Origin: Bermanella sp034112325
GTDB lineage: Bacteria; Pseudomonadota; Gammaproteobacteria; Pseudomonadales; Oceanobacteraceae
DNA: 64,000 nucleotides
NCBI GenBank assembly: GCA_034112325.1
Contig: JAWUVO010000038.1
Location: forward strand, 13,673 to 77,672
Reading direction: 5' to 3'
Shown one piece after another: positions 1 through 9,634 of the stretch; within the stretch, counting starts at the first letter, position 1, and every line of letters begins with the position of its first letter. The notes beneath the pieces are model-generated. The model was not told the DNA's origin. It saw only the letters and a program-made list of their open reading frames with translations, and did no database searches. Both the position numbers and the translations under genes were made by a program.

Positions 1-2
1 GG

Positions 3-428
3 AGTGACGAAGATTTAGATTTATTTCAAACGTTACTTTACAAGATGCTAGACGTGACAGATACCGAAGCAGATGCTCATCGGCTTGAACTTAATCAGCC
101 TGAGTTGGTTGATGTGCTTCATATTGTGGCTGCAGCGCACTTTATTGAGCCTATAGATGCAGAAGAGTTTCTCGCAGACGATATCCCAACTGTTATTAGC
201 GAAATTGACCTTGGCGACTTGGTTTGTGTAAATACCAAGGGCGGTTTTAAAACCGCGGTTGTGGCAGACTTAGATAGTATTGAAGCGGTATGTGTATTGT
301 TAGAACCGTTAGAAATAGATGGCGAAGATGTGCTGGATATTTACGATACGTTTGTGGTTAATAAGCACAATATTTTGCCCCCTGAGTTTGGTAATGTACT
401 ACCTGGTAATGAAGCCATAATTCATTGA
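3..428 (+). CDS. C-terminal part of an unidentified protein (5' end outside window)
   Basis: The reading frame is open from the left edge of the window, and the residues before the first internal Met (SDEDLDLFQTLLYK) look like ordinary coding sequence. The gene therefore probably starts upstream, and Met at 45 need not be the true start. The visible part is acidic (many Asp and Glu), has no membrane segment and no motif I recognise, and ends GNEAIIH. A rho-independent terminator follows about 20 bp after the stop. It is convergent with the thiolase gene. No function is proposed. Confidence 0.55.
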   Translation, partial: SDEDLDLFQTLLYKMLDVTDTEADAHRLELNQPELVDVLHIVAAAHFIEPIDAEEFLADDIPTVISEIDLGDLVCVNTKGGFKTAVVADLDSIEAVCVLLEPLEIDGEDVLDIYDTFVVNKHNILPPEFGNVLPGNEAIIH

Positions 429-448
429 TATTTACGAAGTCGTTAAGT

Positions 449-480
449 AAAAAAACCAACTCATTGAGTTGGTTTTTTTT
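449..480. terminator. Bidirectional rho-independent terminator
   Basis: A perfect stem (CCAACTCA pairing with TGAGTTGG) is flanked by A6 on the left and T8 on the right. It can end transcription of the partial plus-strand gene and of the minus-strand thiolase gene that converge here. Confidence 0.85.
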
Positions 481-521
481 GGTCTAAATGTTTCTATGGT
501 TCTATCGTTAATCTATTCAAA

Positions 522-1700
522 TTAACGTTCAATCGCTAGAGAAACGCCCATTCCGCCACCGATGCATAAAGTAGCTAGGCCTTTTTTCGCATCGCGTTTT
601 TGCATTTCGTAAATCAGTGTTACTAATACACGGCAGCCTGACGCGCCAATTGGGTGACCAAGGGCAATGGCGCCGCCATTGACGTTTACCTTATCAGCAT
701 CCCATTGAAGTTCTTTGCCAACAGATAACGATTGAACCGCAAATGCTTCGTTGGCCTCAATCAAGTCTAGTTCAGCTAGTGTCCAACCAGCTTTATCCAA
801 GCAGCGCTTAGTGGCGGCTACTGGGCCAATACCCATTATAGCTGGATCAACCCCAGCGTTAGCGTAGCCTTTAATAGTAGCCAAAATAGTTAGACCTAGC
901 TCTTCGGCTTTTTCTCTACTGGCTAACATTACAGCGGCTGCACCATCATTTAAAGACGATGCATTGGCTGCCGTAACAGTACCGTCTTTTTTAAATGCGG
1001 CACGCATGCCAGCGAGTTTTTCTTCGGTAACTCCGGCACGTGGGCATTCGTCTTTATTTACAATGATTGGGTCGCCCTTACGTTGTGGAATTATAATGTC
1101 GATAATTTCGTCATCAAATTTACCAGCTTGCTGTGCGGCTACGGCTTTAGCCTGAGAGGCTGCTGCAAATGCATCTTGTGCTGCACGGCTAACATCATAT
1201 TTTTCGGCAAGATTCTCAGCTGTTATACCCATGTGGTAATCGTTAAACGCATCCCATAGACCGTCTTGAATCATGGTGTCTACCATAGTGATAGGACCCA
1301 TGCGCTGGCCAGTACGAGAGCTAGGCATAACATGAGCCGAGTTAGACATGCTTTCTTGGCCACCAGCAATAATAATGTCTGCATCGCCATTTGCGATTGC
1401 TTGTGCGGCAAGGTGAACCGCTTTAAGTGCTGATCCACAAACTTTGTTAATAGTTAGTGCTGGAGTATGGTGGGATAGGCCTGCGTGAATGGCGGACTGA
1501 CGAGCTGGGTTTTGACCTGCGCCAGCGGTTAACACGTGACCAAAGATAACCTCATCAATAATGCCAGCATCAACCCCCGAGCGTTCAATTACACCCTTAA
1601 TGACTTGGCTGCCAATTTGAACGGCGCTTAAAGGGGCTAGGACACCTTGAAACGCTCCAATAGCACTGCGACCTGCTGCAACAATAACCACGTCTTTCAT
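522..1700 (-). CDS. Acetyl-CoA C-acetyltransferase (thiolase)
   Basis: A 392-residue thiolase, the normal family length. It joins two acetyl-CoA to acetoacetyl-CoA, or runs in reverse in degradation. The acyl-accepting cysteine is Cys88 in INKVCGSALKAV. The GHPIGASG motif (catalytic His about residue 348) and the C-terminal CIGGGMG (Cys about 378) are intact, so the enzyme should be active. It stands alone: no reductase, PHA synthase or CoA-transferase gene is adjacent, so the sequence does not show whether it serves polyhydroxyalkanoate synthesis or acetoacetate/fatty-acid breakdown. The family (AtoB/PhaA) is certain; the pathway is not. Confidence 0.93.
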   Translation of the reverse strand: MKDVVIVAAGRSAIGAFQGVLAPLSAVQIGSQVIKGVIERSGVDAGIIDEVIFGHVLTAGAGQNPARQSAIHAGLSHHTPALTINKVCGSALKAVHLAAQAIANGDADIIIAGGQESMSNSAHVMPSSRTGQRMGPITMVDTMIQDGLWDAFNDYHMGITAENLAEKYDVSRAAQDAFAAASQAKAVAAQQAGKFDDEIIDIIIPQRKGDPIIVNKDECPRAGVTEEKLAGMRAAFKKDGTVTAANASSLNDGAAAVMLASREKAEELGLTILATIKGYANAGVDPAIMGIGPVAATKRCLDKAGWTLAELDLIEANEAFAVQSLSVGKELQWDADKVNVNGGAIALGHPIGASGCRVLVTLIYEMQKRDAKKGLATLCIGGGMGVSLAIER

Positions 1701-1868
1701 AACAACTCCATAATAGCTAGGACGTCTTGGGTTTATTTTTTGCTCGTTTTTTGATAAATAATAACAAGCAATTTTAATAAAACTTCAAAGACTAATAAAT
1801 TTATTAAACTCTCTCAAGTGTAACGGCTATAGCGATATTTTTTAAGCGAAAGTTAGTGTAATGCAAAC

Positions 1869-1908
1869 AAAAAAAGGCGGTTATCGCAAAATATTTACGA
1901 TAATCGCC
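1869..1908 (-). terminator. Terminator downstream of pldA
   Basis: Arms of 11 bases (1876-1886 and 1898-1908, with one G-U pair) form a hairpin. On the minus strand it is followed by seven T. It lies about 35 bp beyond the pldA stop codon. Confidence 0.75.
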
Positions 1909-1941
1909 CGTCCATATGCAGCGGCTATTAATTAATAAGTT

Positions 1942-2901
1942 TTATAAATAATCGGTTATCTTGATGCCAAACCCTAAGCGTCTTTGATACTGGTCGTATT
2001 CAATAAGGCTGTGGCCAAAACCTTCGAAATATTGCACAAAACCTTTAAATCTTCGGCCCAATGGAAAATTAACTTCTAGTTCTACCCAACCTCTATTGTC
2101 GTCACCACCTCTTAAGTTATTACCAAAACGAATAGATCGTGAAATTCTTTTATTTTGCTTAAACCATACAAAGTTGGCGTAGCCTAAATATTTTTCGATA
2201 TCAGGGTTGTCATCGTCAGTTGGGTCATCAGCAATGCCAGACGACTCTTCTTTAATGCGATACCAGGGTTCGATACCATAAATTGAGTTACCATTAACAT
2301 GATAAAAACCTGAGGTTATCCGATTCCAGCTGCGTGAAAAGCCCAGATACTGACCGTTGCTCTGATGATTAAGACCCACATTAACTCTATTTATTGGACC
2401 CCATTGTGGAGACATTTGTATAAATAACTCAGGTTCATGATTAGTTTCGCGGAACGGTCGAGATGCCTCCTCGTTGTATACTTGCCAATAAGATTTATTG
2501 GTATAAGCAATATATAGCTTGTAGTCATTGGCATCATCAAATTGATAAACTTGATATTTGATACTGAGTTGGAAGATAGCTTCAAGATTTTTAAAGCCAG
2601 TCCAATTTTCTCCCACTAATTCTTCTTGTAGCTCATTATAGGGCGTTTGGCTGTAAGAGAAGGGCATTAAATAATTAGGTTTATGCGGCAATAAAACCAT
2701 TGGTATTTTAATTGCCCTGCGTTCTAGATCATTTCTGTGCTCAAGCGCCTCAACAAGTGCGGCGTTGTCATCTTCAATTTCAGCATCTTGCTGGTATATC
2801 TTAGGTAAATTCTCAATTGGGTCGGGTATATTTTTTATCGGTGTGTCTGTTGCGAAGGCGCTATTAGCGAACAGAAAAAATAAAACATAAAGGCGTAGCA
2901 T
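1942..2901 (-). CDS. pldA: Outer membrane phospholipase A
   Basis: A 319-residue precursor with a signal peptide (about residues 1-17, cleaved after AFA), followed by a beta-barrel-like body. The active site of outer-membrane phospholipase A is visible as HQSNG and RSWNR: His179, Ser181 and Asn193 keep the spacing (+2, +12) of His142/Ser144/Asn156 in the E. coli enzyme. It would hydrolyse phospholipids in the outer leaflet of the outer membrane when lipid asymmetry is lost. The C-terminus (FGIKITDYL) ends as outer-membrane barrels do. Its ATG directly follows the mtnA stop codon, so the two are co-transcribed and probably translationally coupled. Confidence 0.9.
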   Translation of the reverse strand: MLRLYVLFFLFANSAFATDTPIKNIPDPIENLPKIYQQDAEIEDDNAALVEALEHRNDLERRAIKIPMVLLPHKPNYLMPFSYSQTPYNELQEELVGENWTGFKNLEAIFQLSIKYQVYQFDDANDYKLYIAYTNKSYWQVYNEEASRPFRETNHEPELFIQMSPQWGPINRVNVGLNHQSNGQYLGFSRSWNRITSGFYHVNGNSIYGIEPWYRIKEESSGIADDPTDDDNPDIEKYLGYANFVWFKQNKRISRSIRFGNNLRGGDDNRGWVELEVNFPLGRRFKGFVQYFEGFGHSLIEYDQYQRRLGFGIKITDYL

Positions 2902-3999
2902 CTAGATTTCCATATTTTTAATATTTGATTCAAAGGGCGGATTTATTATGCCCTTTTCACAAATAATAACATCAATGAGTTCATTCGGTGTTGTATCAAA
3001 TGATGGGTTTATAGCTTGGCATCCCTCGGGGGCAATCTGTATGCCTTGAAGTTGTGTGACTTCATTCGGTGGACGCTGTTCAATAGGTATGTTGTCACCA
3101 TGGCTTATAGAAAGATCAAATGTTGTACTTGGCGCAACCACCATGACTTTAACGCCATGATATTTTGCTAGAACAGCTAAGTTATAAGTACCTACTTTGT
3201 TGGCCACATCGCCATTGGCAGCAATACGGTCAGCACCAACAATAATCCATTTTACCTTGCCCTGTTTTAACAATTGCCCAGCAGCAGCTTCGCTTGAAAT
3301 TTTTACTGGTATGTTATCTTGCATTAATTCCCAGGCGGTTAAGCGTGACCCTTGCAGCCATGGCCGAGTTTCTCCCGCATAAACTTGCTTGATTTTATCT
3401 TGGGAAAATGCGCTTCTGATTACACCTAAAGCAGTACCGTATCCACCGGTGGCTAAAGCACCTGCGTTACAGTGAGTATAAACCTCACTGTTTTTTTCTA
3501 TTAGACTAGCACCCAGCTTCCCCATTTTTTGATTGGCTGCAATGTCATCAGTTAATATATTATTTGCGGCTAAAATTAATGCGTTAATTTGTTGTTTAGC
3601 CGTTAGTTGTTCATTTATATTTAAAATTTCACGCATTTTATTTAATGCCCAAAATAAATTGATAGCTGTGGGTCTAGAGCTTTCTAAAGCACAGAACGCC
3701 TCTTCTAAATTAAACTTACATGGGTTGTTTCTATCTTCAGGGGACAACTGGTCAAATTGCTTCAACGCAGCCAATACAATACCAAAAGCAGCTGTAATAC
3801 CAATAGCCGGAGCACCCCGAACCACCATTTCAGTAATGGCTTGGGCGACTTCTATTGGGTCAGAGAAAATTAAGTATTGTTTTTTATGCGGGAGAATACG
3901 CTGGTCTAACAACTCTAATTTATTGTTAGAAAATATAATCGGTTGTACCGGCTGCCATTGTGTAGGCGCATTTTTGTGGGTCATAACAGAATCCAGCAT
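2902..3999 (-). CDS. mtnA: Methylthioribose-1-phosphate isomerase
   Basis: A 365-residue member of the eIF2B-like aldose isomerase family. It converts 5-methylthioribose-1-phosphate to the ribulose form in methionine salvage. Diagnostic motifs are RGAPAIG near residue 62, the cysteine in THCNAGALATGGYGTALG and the aspartate in VGADRIAANGD, which together make the catalytic Cys/Asp pair. The start could also be Met6 (3984), since neither ATG has a clear ribosome binding site. No other methionine-salvage gene is in the window. The following gene is pldA with zero spacing, an unrelated function. Confidence 0.93.
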   Translation of the reverse strand: MLDSVMTHKNAPTQWQPVQPIIFSNNKLELLDQRILPHKKQYLIFSDPIEVAQAITEMVVRGAPAIGITAAFGIVLAALKQFDQLSPEDRNNPCKFNLEEAFCALESSRPTAINLFWALNKMREILNINEQLTAKQQINALILAANNILTDDIAANQKMGKLGASLIEKNSEVYTHCNAGALATGGYGTALGVIRSAFSQDKIKQVYAGETRPWLQGSRLTAWELMQDNIPVKISSEAAAGQLLKQGKVKWIIVGADRIAANGDVANKVGTYNLAVLAKYHGVKVMVVAPSTTFDLSISHGDNIPIEQRPPNEVTQLQGIQIAPEGCQAINPSFDTTPNELIDVIICEKGIINPPFESNIKNMEI

Positions 4000-4038
4000 G
4001 GGCTAGCAATGACTAGTCCATTGCTTTAATTCTGTTGA

Positions 4039-5658
4039 TTATACCTTGAATTCATTCACAATGGATTTTAGCTGTTCAGCTTGAGCTGATAAACTCTCAG
4101 TAGATTCCGCCGTCGCTTTTGCATCCTCTACGGTTTGCTCAGAGAAATCATCTATACGCACAATATTTTTACTCACGTCTTCTGCTACCGATCTTTGCTC
4201 ATCGGCGCTAAGCGCTACCATTTGGTTCATATTACTTATGGTGTCGATAGAATTTAAAATTTGTTGCAGCGACTTGCCAGTGGATTCTGATTGAGTAACA
4301 GATTGGTAGGCTTGGATTTTTGATTTCTCCATTAATTCAACTGCTTTTTGAGTCCCTACTAATAACTGCCCAATTATTTCTTCTATTTGATTGGTACTTT
4401 CACTGGTTCGTCCCGCAAGCGTTCTTACTTCGTCAGCTACCACAGCAAAACCTCTGCCTTGCTCTCCAGCACGTGCAGCTTCTATGGCTGCATTAAGCGC
4501 TAGAAGATTAGTTTGGTCGGCAATTGAGCGGATATCTTGTGAACTGGCGCTTATAGTTTGTACTTGATCGGATAGTGTCTGTATTACGTTACGTGCATTC
4601 TCTATGTCTTCCGCTAAACACGTGATGGCTTTAATATTTTCTTGAACAATTACTTGGCTACTGTGAGATTCTTGCTGGCCCTGAGTAGTGGCAGTTGCAG
4701 CTTGAGCTGCGTTGCTGGATACCTCAATTGCAGTCTGTGCCATTTCAGATACCGCAGTCGCAACCTGTTGTATTTCATGCTGCTGGTTTTCAATACCTGT
4801 TCTGGTGTGTTGGGCAATTTTATATACCTCAGAGGCGCCATTGGTAACGCCATGAGATAAATTTGCTAATACCTTAATCATTAACTGTAAGTGAGTAACA
4901 AAGCCGTTAAATCGATCAACCAGTAGACCAATTTCATCTTTTGCGTTTGTCTCTAGCCTGACGGTAAGGTCGCCGTTGCCAGTGGACATTTCTTCTAGTT
5001 CTTTAACTATGCGATAAATATTCGATGTCACTTGGCGAGAGATAACCCAGGCTACAAGTAATAATAAAACAATGATCGAAATACCTATCACTAAACCGGT
5101 GTTCAAGGTTTGCCGACTTTCTTGTTTGGCGTTAAGTAGTCGTTCGCTAAAATCACTTAAAGCTTTTACCCTAAATTCTTTTAGGCTTTTGGTAAATTGC
5201 TTATAATAACCATGCATATTAGTAGCCATGCTTGACATAGCAGATAGAGAGATAGTCCCTTTGATCATGCCCTGTGTTAGTGTGCGGGCACTACTTATGT
5301 ATTGCTCTAATTCATTTTTTAGCGCTAAGGCATCCATTTTATAAGCTGGATTTAATTTCTCAATTTTATCTAATAATTGATTAATCTCTTGTTGATTTTG
5401 CTCAGCGTCTTTAATTAAATCTATCTCGCCGTCAGATATAGCGGTTTGCATTAATGTTCGAGCTTCAAATAACAGTAGCCAGATGCGTCCTGTATTGTCT
5501 AAAACTGGAAAGTTAATTCTTTCAATACTTTCTAGGCGGGCGGTATTATTTTGAGTGCTGCTAAACGTATAGCCAAGATAGCTAACAAATCCTACCGCAC
5601 CAATTAATGCAATACTGAGTATTTTATATTTAAGAGAGAGTTTTGAAAAAAAGTGCAT
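4039..5658 (-). CDS. Methyl-accepting chemotaxis protein
   Basis: A 539-residue transmembrane chemoreceptor. TM1 is about residues 12-31. A periplasmic helical region of about 155 residues (four-helix-bundle type) follows, then TM2 (about 188-207), a HAMP domain (about 208-262) and a cytoplasmic signalling domain. The hairpin tip is the conserved stretch around NLLALNAAIEAARAGEQGRG and FAVVADEVRTLAGR, where CheA and CheW dock. There is no C-terminal CheR-tethering pentapeptide. The ligand cannot be told from sequence. It is single-gene, with 213 bp without a gene between it and panC. Confidence 0.93.
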   Translation of the reverse strand: MHFFSKLSLKYKILSIALIGAVGFVSYLGYTFSSTQNNTARLESIERINFPVLDNTGRIWLLLFEARTLMQTAISDGEIDLIKDAEQNQQEINQLLDKIEKLNPAYKMDALALKNELEQYISSARTLTQGMIKGTISLSAMSSMATNMHGYYKQFTKSLKEFRVKALSDFSERLLNAKQESRQTLNTGLVIGISIIVLLLLVAWVISRQVTSNIYRIVKELEEMSTGNGDLTVRLETNAKDEIGLLVDRFNGFVTHLQLMIKVLANLSHGVTNGASEVYKIAQHTRTGIENQQHEIQQVATAVSEMAQTAIEVSSNAAQAATATTQGQQESHSSQVIVQENIKAITCLAEDIENARNVIQTLSDQVQTISASSQDIRSIADQTNLLALNAAIEAARAGEQGRGFAVVADEVRTLAGRTSESTNQIEEIIGQLLVGTQKAVELMEKSKIQAYQSVTQSESTGKSLQQILNSIDTISNMNQMVALSADEQRSVAEDVSKNIVRIDDFSEQTVEDAKATAESTESLSAQAEQLKSIVNEFKV

Positions 5659-5811
5659 GCTAATCCTTTGGCCCAGCAGAGAAACGGGTTCATATACTAA
5701 GGTTTAGTCAACGCTGCTGCTGGCTTCAAGTGGAATGGTAGATTATTAGCTAAATTAACCAAAAATCGTGAACCATGACGCTTAAAGTCTAGTATGAGAG
5801 GTTAGCAGGTA

Positions 5812-5837
5812 TAAAAAAACCCACATACTTTGTGGGT
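5812..5837 (-). terminator. Terminator downstream of panC
   Basis: CCCACA (5820-5825) pairs with TGTGGG (5831-5836). Seven A precede it on the plus strand, which makes a T run for minus-strand transcription ending the panB-panC unit. Confidence 0.8.
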
Positions 5838-5871
5838 CTACTTTACTAACATGAATGCTTTGAAGACTTGT

Positions 5872-6723
5872 TTAGGCAAGGGTCAGCTTCAGGTTATCAA
5901 TTAAACGAGCTTTACCTAAAATTGCAGCTACCAAAATAACTAAGTTTTTATCTTGGGATGAAGCTGGAGCAAGAGTGTCAGCGTTTCTGATCTCTAAATA
6001 GTCAGGTTCAAAGCCTAAAGATGCCAGTTCAGTATTGCCGTTTTTGCACAGCGTTAAATAACCGGTGTTGCCTGATGTTATTGCAGCTGAGATATCAGTT
6101 AGTAAGCGAAAAAGGTTACTAGCAGTAGCTTTTTCTTCAGGGCTCAAGTAATGATTACGCGAACTCATGGCTAGGCCGCTTGTTTCCCGGCAGGTGGCTA
6201 CGCCGACCACGTCAAAGGGCAGGTTTAAGTCGCCCACCATTTTTCGAATAACGGCCAGCTGTTGAAAATCTTTTTCTCCAAAAAATGATGCGTCGGGAGC
6301 CACCATGTGAAACAGTTTAATAACCACGGTGGCCATGCCATCAAAATGACCTGGACGACTGTCACCACAAAGTCCTTGGCTAACCACAGGCACGCTCACT
6401 GTGGTTTGAGCGTCTTGGCCATGAGGGTACATTTCATCGATGGATGGGAAATATAACAAGTCGCAATTATGTTTTGTTAATAACTCTCTATCTGCGTCAA
6501 ATGTTCTTGGGTAGCGACCTAAGTCATCTATGTCGTTAAATTGCAGCGGGTTGATAAAAATACTGCTTACCACAAAGTCGCAATCTTCGACGGCTTTGTC
6601 TATTAACATCATGTGGCCTTCATGCAGGCTACCCATAGTTGGCACAAAGCCTACTTTTTTCCCCGCCGCCCTAGCGTGTTTAATTTGGGCTTGAAGGTCA
6701 CTAACTGTTTCAACTACGTTCAT
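5872..6723 (-). CDS. panC: Pantothenate synthetase
   Basis: A 283-residue enzyme, the family's usual length. It condenses pantoate and beta-alanine with ATP to give pantothenate, the last step of vitamin B5 synthesis. Visible motifs are the nucleotidyl-transferase signature PTMGSLHEGH, the GEKDFQQL segment and MSSRN near residue 180. The start ATG overlaps the panB stop in an ATGA arrangement, so translation is coupled to panB. A terminator follows. Confidence 0.97.
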   Translation of the reverse strand: MNVVETVSDLQAQIKHARAAGKKVGFVPTMGSLHEGHMMLIDKAVEDCDFVVSSIFINPLQFNDIDDLGRYPRTFDADRELLTKHNCDLLYFPSIDEMYPHGQDAQTTVSVPVVSQGLCGDSRPGHFDGMATVVIKLFHMVAPDASFFGEKDFQQLAVIRKMVGDLNLPFDVVGVATCRETSGLAMSSRNHYLSPEEKATASNLFRLLTDISAAITSGNTGYLTLCKNGNTELASLGFEPDYLEIRNADTLAPASSQDKNLVILVAAILGKARLIDNLKLTLA

Positions 6724-7517
6724 GCTTTAAATCCGTGCTCCGGCCCTGGAAAAGTGCCATCTTTAACTTCTTGCGCGTAACATTCAAAGGCTTGCTGAAT
6801 TGTGCGGCCTTCAATCATGTAATTTTTAACAAACTTTGGTACATGCCCTGAGTTCATTCCTAGCATGTCGTAGCACACTAATACTTGAGCATCGGTATCT
6901 GCGCCTGCGCCAATACCAATCACTGGAATGCCCACGGCTTTGGTTAGTTTTTTAGCTAATTCTGAAGGTACACATTCTAACAAGATAAGATCTGCGCCAG
7001 CGGCTTCCATCGCTTTAGCATCGGCGAGCATCTGCGTTGCAGCTGTGTCACTACGGCCTTGAACCTTGTAGCCCCCAAACTTGTGTACGTATTGTGGCGT
7101 TAAGCCAAGGTGAGCGCATACAGGGATGCCTCGCTCACTTAAAGCCTCAACTGTGTCTACTAGCCAAGCCCCACCTTCTAGCTTGACCATTTCAGCGCCT
7201 GATTGCATTAGCAATGCAGAGCTCTCAATAGCTTGCTCAGGGGTCGCGTAAGACATAAACGGCAGGTCTGACATGATCAAAGCGCCTTGATTGCCCCGCT
7301 TAACCGCATCTGTGTGGTAACACATGTGTTCTAAGGTAACGGGAACGGTGCTGTCTTTCCCTTGAAAAACCATACCCAAAGAGTCACCCACCAAAATAAC
7401 TTCTATGCCAGCACTGCTAGCTAGGTGAGAGAAGGTAGCGTCATAGGCAGTGACAACAACGAATTTTTTACTGTCTTGTTTGCGTTGATGCAGGGTGTTT
7501 ATGGTTGTTTTGCTCAT
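6720..7517 (-). CDS. panB: 3-methyl-2-oxobutanoate hydroxymethyltransferase
   Basis: A 265-residue TIM-barrel enzyme. It transfers a one-carbon unit from methylene-tetrahydrofolate to ketoisovalerate, giving ketopantoate. Family motifs are VVTAYDATF, VGDSLGMVFQG with the metal-binding Asp, and LEGGAWLVD. It precedes and overlaps panC by four bases. The preceding gene, folK (folate synthesis), ends 56 bp upstream on the same strand, so folate and pantothenate genes sit together as in Pseudomonas. Confidence 0.97.
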   Translation of the reverse strand: MSKTTINTLHQRKQDSKKFVVVTAYDATFSHLASSAGIEVILVGDSLGMVFQGKDSTVPVTLEHMCYHTDAVKRGNQGALIMSDLPFMSYATPEQAIESSALLMQSGAEMVKLEGGAWLVDTVEALSERGIPVCAHLGLTPQYVHKFGGYKVQGRSDTAATQMLADAKAMEAAGADLILLECVPSELAKKLTKAVGIPVIGIGAGADTDAQVLVCYDMLGMNSGHVPKFVKNYMIEGRTIQQAFECYAQEVKDGTFPGPEHGFKA

Positions 7518-7573
7518 AAAGCACTCGTTCCGTTTTTTATAAGGGAGCTATAGTCCGGATTTACACTTGGAAG

Positions 7574-8068
7574 TCAATTGCCATTTGCGACCAGTTGTAA
7601 GTCAAAGGGGATTTTTTCAAGGTGTTTTGAAAGTGTTTTGCCATTAATTAAAAGCAGATCGGGTGACAGTTCCATAAGCGGGTACAGCACAAAGCTGCGT
7701 TCCAGCATAAAAGGGTGTGGGACGGTTAATCTGGGGGTATGAATTTGTGCGTTGCCATAACACAACAGGTCTAGATCTAATGTGCGTTCGCCCCAGTGGC
7801 GCTTACGCACCCGACCATGATCCTGCTCAAGCGATTGCAGTAGGTCTAATAAGTCGTGGGGACCAAGCTGTGTTTGCAAGAATACTGCTGCATTCACATA
7901 GTCTGGCTGATCTTGAGGGCCTACAGGTTTGCTTGAGTAGAGAGAGCTGGCATTGACGTTACGTAAATGGCGATGCCGAGCAAGCTCAATAATCGCTTGT
8001 TCAGCTTGCTCGATAGGGTTATGCAGGTTACTGCCTAACCCTATGTAAACATCAATCCAAGGTTTCAT
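7574..8068 (-). CDS. folK: 2-amino-4-hydroxy-6-hydroxymethyldihydropteridine pyrophosphokinase
   Basis: A 164-residue HPPK that pyrophosphorylates hydroxymethyl-dihydropterin for folate synthesis. It shows YIGLGSNL at the N-terminus and the signature RKRHWGERTLDLDLL, carrying the metal-binding aspartates, around residues 82-98. It begins 12 bp after the pcnB stop and lies ahead of panB, a cluster order shared with Pseudomonas. Confidence 0.95.
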   Translation of the reverse strand: MKPWIDVYIGLGSNLHNPIEQAEQAIIELARHRHLRNVNASSLYSSKPVGPQDQPDYVNAAVFLQTQLGPHDLLDLLQSLEQDHGRVRKRHWGERTLDLDLLCYGNAQIHTPRLTVPHPFMLERSFVLYPLMELSPDLLLINGKTLSKHLEKIPFDLQLVANGN

Positions 8069-8080
8069 ATGTGCTGCAGC

Positions 8081-9418
8081 TTAAGGCTGAGGGCGGCGTC
8101 TTGGTTTACGGTCGCTAGCGTGATTACCACCACGGTCTTTATAGTGACGGCTTCGCGAAGGACGAGTTTGCTCACGCGGGTTCAGCTTTTGGTATTCAGT
8201 CCACCAATCGCCAGTACCTTGTAAGTTTTCGCCTATTTCTTCGCGCAGCAAGATAAAATCGTAAGCTGCACGGAAACGTTCATGGCTGTAAATACTGTCA
8301 ATGTTCTTAGGCAAGCGTTTAACCAAACGATGCTGGAGATCCCATATGTCGCGCATAGGGAAAACAAAGCGTTTAGGTATAGAGGTACTTTGCTGCTGGG
8401 CAGAAATTACTTCTTGTGCGGCTTGCTGCATAGCTGGTCCAGCAGGCATTTGCTTTTGAAGCTTGCTGGCTTTCTCTAGCATGGCTGGCCATAAGAATAC
8501 CGAGAGCAAGAATGCAGGTGTTAATGACTTACCCTGCGATACGCGTAAATCACTGTTTTTAAGCGCTTGCACAACCATGTCGCGGTAAATAGGATTTTGT
8601 TCAATGCAAACTTGAGTTTGCGGGAATAATTGTGCAAACAAGTTTCTTTGTTCTAGTAATTTAAATGTATTGCGCGCGTAGCCAGCCATGAAAAGTTTTA
8701 AAGCTTCTTCAAACAAGCGTGGGGCAGGAATATCACGTAATAATGGAGCCAACTGCTTTATGGGAGCATCGGTTTTCTTTTCGATCTTAAAATCCAGCTT
8801 GGCAGCAAAGCGCACCGCACGAATCATTCGAACTGGATCTTCACGGTAGCGTGTTTCTGGGTCGCCAATCATGCGGATCGACTTATTTTGAATATCTTGA
8901 ATGCCGCCTTCATAACTGGCAACTGAGAAATCTTTTACGTTGTAATACAGCGCATTGATGGTGAAGTCGCGTCGAATGGCGTCCTCATCTATGGTGCCGT
9001 ACACATTGTCACGTAATAGCATGCCTGCATCGTTTGTTTTAGATTGCTGCTTGCCTTGCGCATTGTCATGGCTGCTGCGAAAAGTAGCTACTTCAATAAC
9101 ATCACGACCAAATACAACATGTACTAATCGAAAGCGACGTCCTATTAAGCGGGAATTACGAAACAGTTTATGTACTTCTTCCGGCTTTGCATCTGTGGCA
9201 ATGTCAAAGTCTTTAGGCTCTTGGCCCAGTAATAGATCGCGCACACCGCCACCTACAAGATGAGCTTGATAGCCAGAATTTTGCAGCCGATATAAAACCT
9301 TTAGAGCATTCTCACTAATTTTAGTGCGGCTGATGCCGTGTGTTTTGCGAGCAATGATTTCGGCATTGGCTTCTGCAGATTTTGACTTGGTTAGTTTAGA
9401 TATTAAGCGTTTAAGCAT
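8081..9418 (-). CDS. pcnB: Poly(A) polymerase I
   Basis: A 445-residue class II nucleotidyltransferase that adds 3' poly(A) tails to RNA and so promotes decay. The catalytic head is VGGGVRDLLLG followed by DFDIAT (metal-binding Asp pair, about residues 75-77). RRDFTINALYY and YREDPVRMIRAVRFAAKL are further family signatures. The C-terminal 25 residues are strongly basic (RSRHYKDR, RKPRRRPQP), as expected for RNA binding. A weak promoter (TTGTCA, 16-bp spacer, TACACT on the minus strand, around 9534-9560) lies between it and the upstream RNA gene. Confidence 0.96.
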   Translation of the reverse strand: MLKRLISKLTKSKSAEANAEIIARKTHGISRTKISENALKVLYRLQNSGYQAHLVGGGVRDLLLGQEPKDFDIATDAKPEEVHKLFRNSRLIGRRFRLVHVVFGRDVIEVATFRSSHDNAQGKQQSKTNDAGMLLRDNVYGTIDEDAIRRDFTINALYYNVKDFSVASYEGGIQDIQNKSIRMIGDPETRYREDPVRMIRAVRFAAKLDFKIEKKTDAPIKQLAPLLRDIPAPRLFEEALKLFMAGYARNTFKLLEQRNLFAQLFPQTQVCIEQNPIYRDMVVQALKNSDLRVSQGKSLTPAFLLSVFLWPAMLEKASKLQKQMPAGPAMQQAAQEVISAQQQSTSIPKRFVFPMRDIWDLQHRLVKRLPKNIDSIYSHERFRAAYDFILLREEIGENLQGTGDWWTEYQKLNPREQTRPSRSRHYKDRGGNHASDRKPRRRPQP

Positions 9419-9634
9419 GATTCACATGAATAATAGTAATTAGTATAACCCTAGTTATTTTGGTTAATATGCGCCTGCGATGTATTAATCGTTGCGCCTA
9501 TAGTGCATTAACCGTGGGTTTCGGCGTTTGGCGAGTGTACAGAATCCATACGAAATGACAAGTTTGAAAGCTTAAAGGAAATTAGTAGATGTATTGGGTA
9601 AATTAGATAAAACAATATAAGGGAGGGGGTTTTT

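Noticed and set aside
3533..4006. 157-residue plus-strand open frame
   Set aside because: Entirely antisense to mtnA, no motif, no ribosome binding site; a shadow of the real gene.
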